From Apiotrichum sp. Y4204 (lineage: Eukaryota > Basidiomycota > Tremellomycetes > Trichosporonales > Trichosporonaceae), in contig JAMYHL010000023.1 in the NCBI GenBank assembly GCA_025531455.1, positions 434,001 to 498,000 on the forward strand: a DNA stretch of 64,000 bases. Reading direction: 5' to 3'. A program made the position numbers and the translations under genes. Positions 22,825-33,855 of this stretch are shown here, piece after piece. How positions within the stretch are numbered: the stretch's first letter is position 1; every line of letters begins with the position of its first letter. The notes beneath the pieces were generated by a model. The model saw only the letters and a list, made by a program, of their open reading frames with translations, was not told the origin of the DNA and did not search any database.

Positions 22825-23534
22825 CAGAGTTGATATGATATGGAGAGGATGAGAGGGGATGGCGAGGGAGGAAAGGACGTCGGGGCCAGTTATTATATGG
22901 AAGAGGACAAGAGGACGACAGCGGCGACGGATATCCGTCTCGGCTGCTCGGGTCACTCGAGTTGGACATTTCCACTGTTGCTGTGCCAAGTCGAGTCAAC
23001 TTGAGGCAACTCACCTCCACTCCCCTTCCTCACAACAAAAACTCCACCTTCCCTCTCCTCCGCCGCCTCCACCGTCCCCTCAGGCCCTCAGCCCGGAGCA
23101 ATCCAGAAGCCCGACCCTGAAGTCCGGCTCTGAGACCCGCTGCGTCCCCGCTTTGCCCGCTCCGGGTCCCCGCCAGGCCCGCTGCCTCCTGCCTTGGGTG
23201 TTGTGCCTCCCTTGGTTGTTTGACTCAGTCGCATTCCATCACGGTCTTGGCTTTCGGACCCGGGCCCCTTTGCACACCGCTGACTACACGCTGACTGATG
23301 TTGATGTGTGAGGATCGTGAGGATCGGCTGGCTCGGCATGCGCTGGGCGGTCTGGGCCAGCTGGGCGGGCACATCCGACACGGGCGTTCTGAGCAGACGA
23401 CGCGCGGGCAAGTGGCAGGGGCGAGCCAACAGAGTAGATAGTCTTCAGCCCACCTGCACATCGAGCCACCTGATTTGAACGATTGTGTGGCTCCGTGGCT
23501 TGTGGGCAGAAGGGGTGTGCGTGTGCTTTGTACG

Positions 23535-23595
23535 TTGTGTGCTGTGTGCTGTGTACTGTGTGCTGTGTGCTGTGTGCTGTGTGCTGTGTGTACTG
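23535..23595. repeat. TGTGCTG microsatellite
   Basis: About eight imperfect copies of a 7-base unit (TGTGCTG, with TGTACTG variants) lie in non-coding sequence. It is a simple-sequence repeat with no sign of function. Confidence 0.75.
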
Positions 23596-25380
23596 TAGTG
23601 TGTAGTGTTTACTTGTGTGGACATTTGTGTGCATTTCGGCGCCTACGTGGGGATGTTTGACTTTGGATCAAAGTGAACAATAACGACACCACAACCCCCT
23701 GCTTTCTGGTGACGTTTGTGTGATGTGAGCACCTGAACTTGGGCTGCGGAGTTGTATGGGTTGTTATCCACGTTTGTCACCCACGGCCCAATGACGCCCA
23801 GCCATCCGATGCTCCAATGCTCACAATGCTCTCGGTGCACAAAACGACGTGTAATGCACAGCTGGTGCTTCTATTTGCGGGGTGCGGCGCAGAAGGCACA
23901 ATAAAGTGTATCAAGTGCCTGTCAACCAGCAGAAGATTAATAATATCAGAGCCTGTCACTATAATGTGATGGTGTGATGATTGTTGCTGTGCAGGAGCGA
24001 TTACGCGGGTGGCGTGCGTCGTGCTTTATCGAGTTGAACATTGTTTGTTTGGGTTGCCTCATTGTCGACTGTAGGTGACTGTATTGTACTATCCCTACAA
24101 TGCTCCTCTCTGCCATTCTTAGTAACCACATTCCACGACCCGTTAGACACTCCACTACGCAATCGCACACATGATCACACAATCTGCATCGACGTAAGCG
24201 CACGCAAAGGACACCAATCATTCATACCATGGTGACTGCATACCTCGTACCCGATCGGCTGTAGCACGTTTGATGGGGGTACACGGGACAAAATGCTTGT
24301 GACAACAGGTCGCGCAGGTCGCACAGACCGTGTCCGAGCTCGACAAGTCGAAACGAGGCAAGCCGTGGCGGGCCGGACAGGCCGGACAACGTGCGCGGAA
24401 CATGGGCACCGCATTGCCTAAACCCCTCCGAGGTCTCAGGGAGCGGCGACAAGGGGGCCCAAGGAGACGACGGAGACGGTACACGATATCAGGATGCAGG
24501 ATAGGCGAGGTCGCCCTGCTGGCCGAGGGTCTGATACGGGAGCACCGGACAAAGGAAGGGTGGTAACATGGAAGATTCCGAGTCTCGAATCCGTGCCTGG
24601 AGGATTTAAGCATTCGTTCCCCGTATCTCCGTATCTCCGCCACAGCGAGAGATCTTCGGGCAACTCTATTCAGCCTGCCAAGGATCAAGTCGTGCTCCAA
24701 GGACAACAGTAGATGTGCCCTGCCAAGCCAAGTCATCTCATCATTGCTGTCTCGCTATTTCATGATCTACTACACTACTTGTCCTCCTGGGGGTGTCTCA
24801 AACGTCGTCGCCGGATGACCGGACACTCTGTGACAGTGGCATGGAGATCGCGGAGATGGACTGTGGCACGCATATCCGGAATGTGACATGTGTGAACGCC
24901 ACCCCGGATTGTTCTCCGGTATGCGGCCTACAATTCAAACAAAGCTACAATTGCGCTACCCGGACTCCTTAGATTCTGGGTCGCGTGAGCGATGTCCAGG
25001 CGGGCCAGATGGCACGGCGACGTTTGCAGGCGTTGGTGAAGAGTCTCCTCGGACTTACTCCGGAGCGGGGGGCCTTGGCGGTGATAACCATCAAGCGAGC
25101 GGCTACAGGCGGCGTAGATGTCGACACAAGTCACATTATGTGTCTGGCCATACGGGCCGACTTCCGAACCAGCTCCGGGCAACTTCCGCACGACTCGGTG
25201 CGATTTCCGCCCAAGTGACGGTAAAATCCACTTTTCTGTCGGCTATCGATACGCAGGAGAAATGCAGTTTCCAGATCCAAAGCCGCCGACCAAAACTGCT
25301 CCGCAACGCCAGCGCCACCGCCGCCATCGTTGAGCCCTTGCCGAGCGGTCACAGGCAGTAGCGGGCAACATCTCGTCTCG

Positions 25381-25412
25381 GCCAGCGTGCCAGCGTGCCG
25401 GCGTGCCGGCGT
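25381..25412. repeat. Four tandem copies of an 8-base unit
   Basis: Two copies of GCCAGCGT followed directly by two copies of GCCGGCGT. Non-coding, short and GC-rich. Confidence 0.75.
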
Positions 25413-26039
25413 GCGATTCCGGCACGTCCTGGCCCGGACTTGGCCAGCCCTTCATCCTCCATCCCATGCCATTGTTCTCAATTATCCTGCCGTCGGCAAT
25501 CACGTGCTCGGGCAATTATCATACTTGGTGGTTTGCTCCTGTTTACAGTCCTGATTGTCCAGGTGCTTGGTTGCTACGTTTTTCTGTCCTTAATCCTGAC
25601 AGCTAACTCTTCGCGACACTTGCAACTAGACGCTCAGGCGGTGATCTATTCCCGACGACGACGACGCGATCCAAATGTCCATCTGTCCATCTGCTGCAAT
25701 AGCCGGTTTTCTGGAGAACAGGCGCTGCCCTACAATTGTGCGCTCGGGCGCTGGGAGCTGTGATCCGAGGGATATCATCCAATATTCCAACCTCGGCCAT
25801 CCTTGGAGTCAACAGTCGTCACCCTTCACAGCGGACACTCCCAGTCTTCTAGCTGACACTTTCACATCTACTGTACTAAGTGTAAAACAATGCGTCCTCG
25901 GCACATAGTAATTGTGTGATGGCACGATGACGGATGCCCACGAAGCTGACGCGATCACTGTGCCTAAGGCGCGACGCGCGTGATCGCGCGACTGTGGGCT
26001 TTCGCGTCAGCCTCCCGACTGGTGACGCAGGCAATCGCG

Positions 26040-26047
26040 TATAAATA
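26040..26047 (+). promoter_or_regulatory. Orphan TATA box, plus strand
   Basis: TATAAATA preceded by GC-rich sequence and followed by a plausible initiation region, but no plus-strand gene follows. The convergent transporter gene ends at 26224, so any transcript would be short or antisense. Confidence 0.35.
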
Positions 26048-26223
26048 CAGCCCTCAACAGCCATAAACGCGACTTTCGAGAACCACGAATCACGCGCGCG
26101 TCAGGTGACTGAATGCCCGTGCTGACATCTAGACCCGATTTGACACAAGACTGCATTAATACTTTGCTTTACAAGATTAGCTACCCTCTATGGGTCTTCA
26201 TCTACTTCAGCAGCTGGTAAAGG

Positions 26224-28459
26224 TTAGACGCGGGTTGTACCGTCGACAGAAGCGGGCGCTACGCCACCGGTGTCGTGTGTGCGGGTATCGGCGATGCTGC
26301 CGCCGTGCGCACCCGCAACCCCGCCGTGGTGCTTGACATCCGAACCGCCAGGTCCATGACCGTTAGAGTAATTCGACCGGTCGGCCTTGGCAAGCGACTT
26401 CTCGTGGACATCGTCGTCCGAGTCGTTGTCGAAGTGGTACAGCTCGCGGTGCGGCTCGCGCTTGCGGAGAATGTACTTGCGGAAGTAGTACTTGATGTTG
26501 TACAACTGGTACTTGGCGTGTACGCCAGTGGGGACGGAGAAGACCTGGTCGAGCTCTTCGAGGGTAAGGCCCTTGCTTTCGGGGAGGAAGAAGAGGATGA
26601 GGACCCAGAGGATCGCGCACCAGGCCGCATACCACCCGAACGCGCCCTGAGGTTTGAACGCGGTAAGCAGGCGCGGGAAGGTGAGCGAGACGATAAAGTT
26701 GAAGAGCCAGGTGGTCGCCGTCGCGAGGGACATGCCCAGCTCTCTGATGTATAGTGGATACACCTCGGCTGAGTATGTGAATGGCACGGGACCCTCGCCG
26801 GACGAGTAGAAGGCCGTGTACACGTAGATGCCGGTAGCGACGAGACCGATACGCGCCTTGGATGTCTCCGGGATCCAGCTGAATGTGAGCGAGGGACGAA
26901 GCTGCGACTTACAAGCAGAACCCGGTGAAAAGCAACATGAGGCTCATGATGGGGAAGGTGAATAGCAGCAGCGGGCGACGACCAAACTTGTCGATCGTGA
27001 AGACAGCAGGAAGGGCAAAGATGCAGTTGACCATGCCAAAGCCCCAAGACGCGAGGAGCGCCTCGATCTCTCCAAAGCCGGCCTGCGTGAAGATTGTAGC
27101 TGTGTAGTATACCTGGGGTTAATTCTGACCAAGTTGAACAGAACTCACAATCGCATTCACTCCGCAGAACTGCTGACCAAACATGACGATCTCGGACGCG
27201 ATCATAGCGCGACGGTTGCGGCCGATGGAGAACATCTCCCAGAGACGGCTGCGGCCACGGACGATGGCAGCCTCCTCCCGCAGAAGCACGAAGATGTAGT
27301 AGATGTCACGGGCAGCGAGGACGTCGTTACCGCGCAACCTCAACATCGACTTGTAGGCCTTGGCGTAGCGGCCCTTTCGCATGAGCCAACGCGGCGACTC
27401 GGGGAGGAAGGGCATCTGGGCCATGACGATGAGCGCGGGGAAGCCTGCCGAGCCGAGCATGAGACGCCAGTTGAGGCCCGTGATCCCCGGCTTGTGGACC
27501 GGAACGTGGTAGAATGCCAGGTCGGCCGCATAACCAAGCATCTGCCGTTAGCAGCGACTTGTTGGGATACCCACAATACCAAAGGCGGTCCACATTTGCC
27601 ATTGCATCACAAGTGCACCACGGATGGCGGCGGGCGTGCACTCGGCCGAGAAGATGGGGACAGTGGACGACTTGGGACCAATGCCGAGTCCGAGGAAGAA
27701 ACGCGAGATGAACAGGTGCCACCAGGTGTTTGTACAAGCTCCCCAGATACACGTCGCAAAGGAGATGCCGCAAGTAATCATAATCGTGCCGCGACGTCCA
27801 AAGTAGTGGTTGAGCGGATCGGTGAGCCAACAGCCGATGACACCGCAGCAGAGGTACGGGGCACCATTGACAAGACCTTCGAGCCACTGGTTCCTGTTAC
27901 CGTTGATGGGGTCCTTTGGGTCGATGCCGAACTGCTTGGGGTAAAACAACTGGGCGCCCGAGATAACACTCTCATCCATACCCTGTACTGCAGCTGCAAC
28001 CGAGCATGCGATAACAAGGTTGTACAGCGTCCATGGCTGGTCATACTTGTGGGTGATCTCGCGCTCGCACGCGCGCCGCTCGTCGTCCGAGAGGTGCGAC
28101 ATCGTAGCCCACTTCTGCGGGCTCTTAGCGAGAAGCGCTCCCTTGCGGAACGTCTCCACGGGGAGGTCGTTCGACTCGGCGAACGTGCTCGCCTGCTCGA
28201 TTACCTCGGCCTCGCTCAGGTCGCCGAGGGGGTTGGCAAGGCGCGCATTCGTGTTTGACACGAGGTCGGGCTTGTGCGACGACCGCCGGCGCCCAAGGTT
28301 GTTGTCTCCATAGCCAGGCTTTTCGTGCAGCGTGCCGTCGATGCTGTTGTCGTGCCGCACGCTGGGATCCTCCACCATCGACTGCTGGGGCTTGCCCTCC
28401 GTCATCGCCGCTGTGAGCGGAAATGTTGATTTCTTCTTGTACCCATGTCCTGACGACAT
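26224..28459 (-). CDS. MFS sugar/polyol transporter
   Basis: Starts at ATG 28459 (MSSGHGYKKKSTFPL) and stops at 26224; four exons, about 700 residues, with twelve predicted membrane helices. Sugar-porter family marks are clear: GMDESVISGAQLF in helix 1, FGRRG between helices 2 and 3, PESPRWLM before the central loop, GQQFCGVNAIVYYT in helix 7, DKFGRRP between 8 and 9, and FFLPESKGLTLEELDQVF at the end. It most resembles fungal inositol/polyol and sugar porters. Long hydrophilic N- and C-terminal tails (the latter Asp- and His/Gly-rich) point into the cytosol and may carry regulatory or degradation signals. It probably imports a sugar or polyol with protons across the plasma membrane. The substrate is not readable. 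Confidence 0.92.
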
Positions 28460-29957
28460 CTTGGCGAGTGGTTTGTTTGTCGTCTTGTAAACAATGAGGG
28501 GGAGTAAGTAAAAGGAAAGACGTCAACAGCGACTGGTATATGTGGGAGGGTTGGGCTTCTGTCACAGTTAACCCCCCTGAACCCTCGCTCCACCGTCTAT
28601 GGTGCCGAGACCAGCACCATCGTCCTCAGACACTCCCACTCTCTTCTTCCTCGGCAGATACAGTGGTCACCGGGAGTCGTAAGGGGAGCAGTACGATGAC
28701 AACACCACGGCCATAAGCATGGTACGCCAGCCCGCCCATGGCCTGCACGATGAAAACGGTGACGTCTGCGGGTTCCCACCAGCCCACCCGGACCCCACAA
28801 CCTTAAAACTGACATGTGCCCGTCAGCTGGAACCATAGCCGGAACACGCCGGCGCCATCCCGCCGGCATCTCGCCCAGACGCGCCGGACGACGATCCGCC
28901 GCGCCGGCACGCGATGTGCCTTCGGATCCCGGCCGGGTCAGCTGGTCGGACGACTGATGTCAGTGGGTGGTAGTGTGCACATGGGCTGCCGCAGCTACGC
29001 ATTACGATCTCGAACGTCTTGTGGAAATGTGGGCCTGTGATCCTGTGAGCCGGACTTGGATATGAACAGTCCATGCAGTCCAATCGGGTGTGCAGTTGAC
29101 AAAGAGCTGAAAACGAGGCTAAAAGCGGACCCTTGGCAATCCTGTCAGAGCAAGACCCTGTAAGCGCAATGAGGATGACGGTGACGTCATAATCAATGAT
29201 GCGGGGGGTTCCAACAATGGCTGCCTTCCCTTGCCCTGCCAGCTGCCAGCTCTTGAGTTGCACGCGATCCAAGAACGTCTTTGAAGCGTTGACGCTGCCC
29301 CCGTCTCCCCGCGGGCCCTCACGATCACCTTGAACGAGTTCCTAGCCTTCAGCTCGGTAGACCCGCTCGCGTTCCTCTCGGCTCTCTCATGTTTCCCCCC
29401 GAGATGGGAGCACCATGCACCACGTTCGCACGACGGAAAACGACCGCAGACAACACTTTTCTGCTCTGTCCCGGGCATGGAGACACCAAACCTCCCCGTC
29501 AAAATCGGTCCATCGGCCCTCCGGTTCCGTTGCAGTGCAGCACTTGTACTTGCACTGCATCGTCTTCGAGCCGTTAGCCTCTCGACACCGTCGCAGAGTG
29601 TACTGTCCGAGCTGGCTCTGACTAGAGGATGTACTTTTTGTTCTGTTCAGCCGGCCACTTTTCAATCAACTCGTTAGCCCTTTGTACCCTCTAGCATAAC
29701 ATTGTTCTCTGGTCATCACTGTTGGACCCAATGTCTTTGCACAGCACGCCGATCACGAAGACGCTGTAGGGCTCATTCGCCGCCATCCACGGAGGCCATC
29801 GCGGAGAACGAGTGATTGTATGCGTAACTGCGTAGCTTCAGGAGTCTGTCACATAAGTAACTACGCGACTATAAATGGGGCGCAAAATGCATCACCTGGA
29901 TGAAACAAATGCACTGTCAAAACGGACATGACCATGAATCGACACGTTTCTTGCCAC
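28460..29957. other. Promoter of the transporter and gene-poor flank
   Basis: The right neighbour ends at 29958 on the minus strand, so this holds the transporter promoter (near 28460-28900) and the 3' flank of the nuclease-like gene. Frames seen are shorter than 150 codons, overlap each other and have no recognisable motif. Confidence 0.4.
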
Positions 29958-31573
29958 TTATATCTTGCCGAGAGCTGTCATCGACACCGCCAACATGATG
30001 TCGAGAGCCTTGCTCTGCCGTTTGGTCACTCCCGAAGGACTTGTAGTCACAGATGATCCTGGCAAGTGGGAGAGGTAGATTTCCCCGGCGCTGTCGTTAT
30101 ACTCTACAATAACCCAGTCCTCCAGGTTTGTGAGAATACCCCACTTAACATCATGATAGAACATCTCGGCGAGAACCTGGAGGTTAGGGTTCTGTATGTA
30201 CTTATCGTTGAACACACCTGCTGCAACATTTTGGCATCTTTGGCTTGACCACGGCCGGACCCGGAGCGCATCAGCTTTGTACCTGAAGCGTCAAACTTGT
30301 AGTTCTGGGCCTCGCGAACCATGAGACTGGCAAGACCTTTTGTAAAGGTTGTCCCCGTCTTCAGCTCAAAAACGACCAAGGGACGTGCCGTCCCGAAGAT
30401 GTAGTCTGGAATCGGTTGGTCCTTACTACCGGGCTGCTTCCACATTAACTTTTGTTTGAAGATCGATTCAAGGACCTCGTTAACAACTTTGATCGTCGGA
30501 TCGAACAGACGCGAAAGCATATCCTCGTTAAGCTTCAACTCCTTGGCAGCTCCAATAGTGTGTCGTGCACTGGGAAGTGACTCTTTCAATCTGTTGAAGG
30601 CCATTTTACTGCGGACTTGATATAGCTGCTTCTTGCGGGGTCGGAGCTGAAAGTCGCCAGCTGCAAAGTCCAGACTAGGAATCTTGAGGCTTGACATGAT
30701 TGCAGAATCAATCATATTGGTTGATGACTTCGAGGTAGTCGAAAACGAGAACTCGGTTGCCATGTTGAACTTTCGGATTTCCGCCAGGAGATCGAGATCC
30801 TTGGCCACAGGGCCGGTAGGGTTTTTGATTGCGGAGACGGGACCATGCTTCTTCTGCGTCCCTTTCTTCGCCGGGCCTTTCTTGGCGGCGTCTTTCTTGG
30901 CGGACTGCTTGTTAGACGTCTTGCCCGAAGCCCGAATGGGAGGCTTGCTGGCTTTGGGAGAAGTGCTTTTAGCCCCTTTCCGATTTGACGCATTCGCCGC
31001 AATCCTTGAGGACTTTCTCGTTGAAGCGTTCTTGGCGGCGTTTCGATTTGACGCATTCGCGGCGATCCTTGAAGACTGTCTCGTCGAAGCGTTCTGGGCA
31101 GCGATCCTCGACGACTTCCGTGTGGAAGCTTTGGTTGCCGGTTTGGCTGGTGTCTTTGGCGCTTTCTTCTTTCTTGGGGTAGACTGATTCGTTTTCTTTC
31201 GAGCACGGGCTACTAGATAAACCGTCTCTTCAGGTGTCGGATTGGTAGCCTCGAAGCGTTGGACAGTTGTAGAGGTTAAATCACCGTCCAGTTCACTGTT
31301 CGTGTTGACGAAGGAGGAACAGTGAGTTTCGCCGCTGCGACAGTTCCGCCCATCGATCTCAGTCGACCAGTTCGGCTCCTTGGTGCCGTCGCGCTCGTGA
31401 TTCGCGGAGACCCCTGTAAATCGAACGCGGCTGCGCCTCACGTCGTTGAGTGGACCATCATGCCGAGATGAGGGCGAAGAGTTGTCCCGAGATTGAGTAG
31501 AGTTTATGTCAGTGTCAGCTACCAGAGTGGCTGCCACCAAGGAGGCTAAGTGAATTAGAACCGCAAGACGCAT
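29958..31573 (-). CDS. PD-(D/E)XK-nuclease-like protein with Lys-rich repeats
   Basis: Two exons (31573-30218 and 30176-29958, with a 41-nt intron ending CTAACCTCCAG) give 524 residues. The start MRLAVLIHLASLVAATLVAD looks like a signal peptide. Residues 130-245 are Lys/Ser/Ala-rich with repeats of NASTRKSSRIAA and NASNRK, then an H1-like tract (KKDAAKKGPAKKG). The C-terminal domain (about 335-500) has the pattern of a PD-(D/E)XK fold: PD at 389-390, then ELK at 403-405 after a hydrophobic strand (RPLVVFELKTG), a helix with AQ, and VKWGILTNLEDWVIVEY, which resembles the strand after the core in such domains. It would cut or bind DNA. Divergent from the kinase-like gene, 1.1 kb apart. The fold call is by motif only. 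Confidence 0.6.
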
Positions 31574-32702
31574 GATTGCTGGGGATGTGGACGATGGACT
31601 TCAGCAGGTCACTCTCCGTGCATTTTATCGTTTCTGTATCAATAGCTGCGACCACCACTCCAAACAACAGTACGGCTTTGGTCGCAAGCCCGGCAATAGC
31701 TACTGCTGACCAGTCAGCGCCTGAACGTCTTCCTAAGTCGCCTACGGTCGAGTAGAGTTCTGTGTCTCGCACAGCCGTGCGTGCAATGTTCAGTTGGAGG
31801 GTCACGTCCAGACGTGCCATGTATATGTTTCCCCGGTTTCATGAGCTAGAAGGCAAACTGAGCGAGGATGAGTTCTGGCTGAGGAGAAAAGCACGACTCA
31901 TCCTTTTCACAGCATCTCGAGGAAAGGTTTCAAACGGTGCTGCATGTGCCACAACGACACTGCAAGAAAGAATCCTTTCACAGCAACAATCTCGGCCAAC
32001 AAATCGCTTCATGGAGATGGAGACCTGGTCTGATGACTGTAGTAGGTGAATGGACAGTGGGAAAGGGTGGTTGGGTTTGGTGATGGCATCGCGAGGTTGA
32101 CCATTAAACAGCGGCTGGAGGAAGGGCCTCTGTGGCACAGACAGGAGCTGTGTTGGCTGTGCAGCTACGTGTTGTGCAACCCTGTGCTCTTGCTGTTTCA
32201 CACCTCTGGACGTTTCAGTGATCATTGATTGACCGAGTCAAACCCTACTTTTCATCATCGCACTGTGTTTGTTGTACAGTAAAAGTGTCGGGTGCATGGG
32301 TACGATCTTGGTATTTTGGCATGCAAGACGGTGTGTCCAACGAACTGTGCTTGTGTGCCAAGTGCAGGAAACTGAAGCTGTGTCAACGCGGGGTTCCTGT
32401 GTTCCAGGATTGCCAGGGCGCCAGGGGCTGATGCGAAACGCTAGGTACTACAGGTCCAGTGGCTGTGCCCGTGTCGTGTTCTGCGTTTGGCTTGGTTTGT
32501 TGGCTCGGCCTGGACCGGTTGGCAATTCGCTATGCCGCAATCGTGTTGATCCCGCCCCCCATGTACTTCCATCATTCAACACACATTTGTAACCTTTTAG
32601 TCTATTCCGTTGCTCATCCTTCCATTATTCTTTACCAGATCGACAAATATAGGTGTCCACTCTTTACTTCACCCCTTCCCTTGATTCATAGTTCGCCTTT
32701 CA
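31574..32702. promoter_or_regulatory. Divergent promoter region of the nuclease-like/kinase-like pair
   Basis: This 1.1 kb lies between two divergent starts and must hold both promoters. No supported coding frame is seen. C/T-rich sequence occurs from 32600 to the kinase-like start, as before other genes here. Confidence 0.45.
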
Positions 32703-33855
32703 ATGCCCCGCGCCCCATCGTCGAAGAAACAGGCGAAAGCCAACGCAAGCAGGGGTCCCGCCGGTGTTCTCCGTCGCAGTCCCCGTACACATCAGCAACC
32801 CGGTACCTCCGAAGAGTCCCAGACATCAGAAGGTGAACCCAAAGCATCGTTGCCTTCAAATAAATTGGAGGAACCGGACGTCGGCGTCATTGGACCCGTG
32901 CAAGAGGTAGGGCTACCGAAGATCCACGTGCCTAACTTCAGGCCAGTGCAATCACCCTCGTCATTGATGAGGATCGCACGCACTATGACGCCAAGTTCAC
33001 CATTCCGCGGCAATACCCTCGCTCTATGATCTTGGCTCGTGTTCATTCGATCGAAGATCTGAAATTTGCAGAATCGGATGTCAAACCCGTCGAGTTGGTC
33101 AAGGAGGAGGAAAAGCCCTCAGTCAAGGTCGAGACCACATCCGAGAAGAAACCACAGGTGAACATAAACGTAGTTCCGACTATCATTCTTGGGAAGCGTC
33201 TGGGCTACACGACTTCTCGCGGCGGAGAGACATACGATTACACGACTCGTACGGGTCCCACATGCGATGTGTTTCGTGGAGTGCTCAACGGAACAAAAGC
33301 ATCTGATTGTCCGGGTCTCATTCTTAAGATGGTGGATCTTAAGTGTCTTCCCGAGTCTGGTCCGTGGCCTAATCGAGGCCAGGCCATAGAGGAGCTTGCC
33401 AATGAAGTCCGGTTCTTCGATGCTGGTGCAGGTGTGCAGGGAAAGGCCCTTCCACGCCTCGGGGGATTGTTTTGTTCTGGCACATTGTACTGCCTTGTTT
33501 TCGAAGACGCCGGACGATTATTGACCTCGGAGGAGACATTTTCACGTAGAATCAAGTAAGTGTTGACTCGCTTTCTGAATTCTGACTGTACTTCAGGGAG
33601 GAGGTGCTCGCGGCGCTTGCAACCATCCATAAGGCAGGTGTCATTCCTTGGTATCCCGACACCATCGTCAACCGACTTGTATGTCGGGGGAACGATGGAT
33701 TCATCAAGTTTGCCTACCTGTATTTAGGCGATACATTAGAAGACGTGCGCAAGGAGGCCGCCGAACAGGGCAAAACGTTTGAAGACTGGCGTGCGAACCA
33801 GGAGCAAGAAAGCCAGAGGAGCGTGATGTGGGAGTTTCCTGGGGTAAATCCCTAG
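32703..33855 (+). CDS. Kinase-like protein with degenerate catalytic motifs
   Basis: Three exons (32703-32906, 32942-33555, 33597-33855; introns of 35 and 41 nt, each with CTAAC or CTGAC near the acceptor) give 358 residues. The first ~110 residues are hydrophilic and probably disordered. A kinase-like fold follows: Gly-rich segment GKRLGYTTSRGG (about 152-163), LILKMVDL with the beta-3 Lys near 197, IEELANEVRFF as helix C, LPRLGGLF, hinge LVFEDAGRLL, and ALATIHKAGV before the catalytic loop. The loop reads WYPDTIVNRL: Asp 294 and Asn 298 remain, but the His of HxD is lost. DFG is replaced by FAY (about 311-313). It is therefore probably a pseudokinase related to small fungal kinases (FunK1-like). 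Its divergent neighbour is nuclease-like. Confidence 0.62.

Larger units (their letters stand above)
22825..26223. other. Gene-poor stretch of 3.4 kb
   Basis: No coding gene could be supported on either strand. Features seen are a TGTGCTG-type microsatellite (23535-23595), a four-copy octamer repeat (25381-25412), scattered CCGGACA motifs (for example 24377, 24547, 24817) and an apparent orphan core promoter near 26040. The right end is the 3' flank of the transporter gene. Confidence 0.4.

Noticed and set aside
23535..23595. TG-rich repeat as a possible telomere-like tract
   Set aside because: The unit TGTGCTG is not a known fungal telomere repeat, the copies are imperfect, and unique genes lie on both sides.
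24560..24610. tRNA-like B box (TCTCGAATCC)
   Set aside because: No matching A box, acceptor stem or cloverleaf could be built around it. No tRNA was found elsewhere by scanning for TTCGA-type T-loops.
27134..28258. Plus-strand frame of 374 codons
   Set aside because: Antisense shadow of the MFS transporter; composition (Arg/His/Asp/Glu-rich) is unlike a folded protein.
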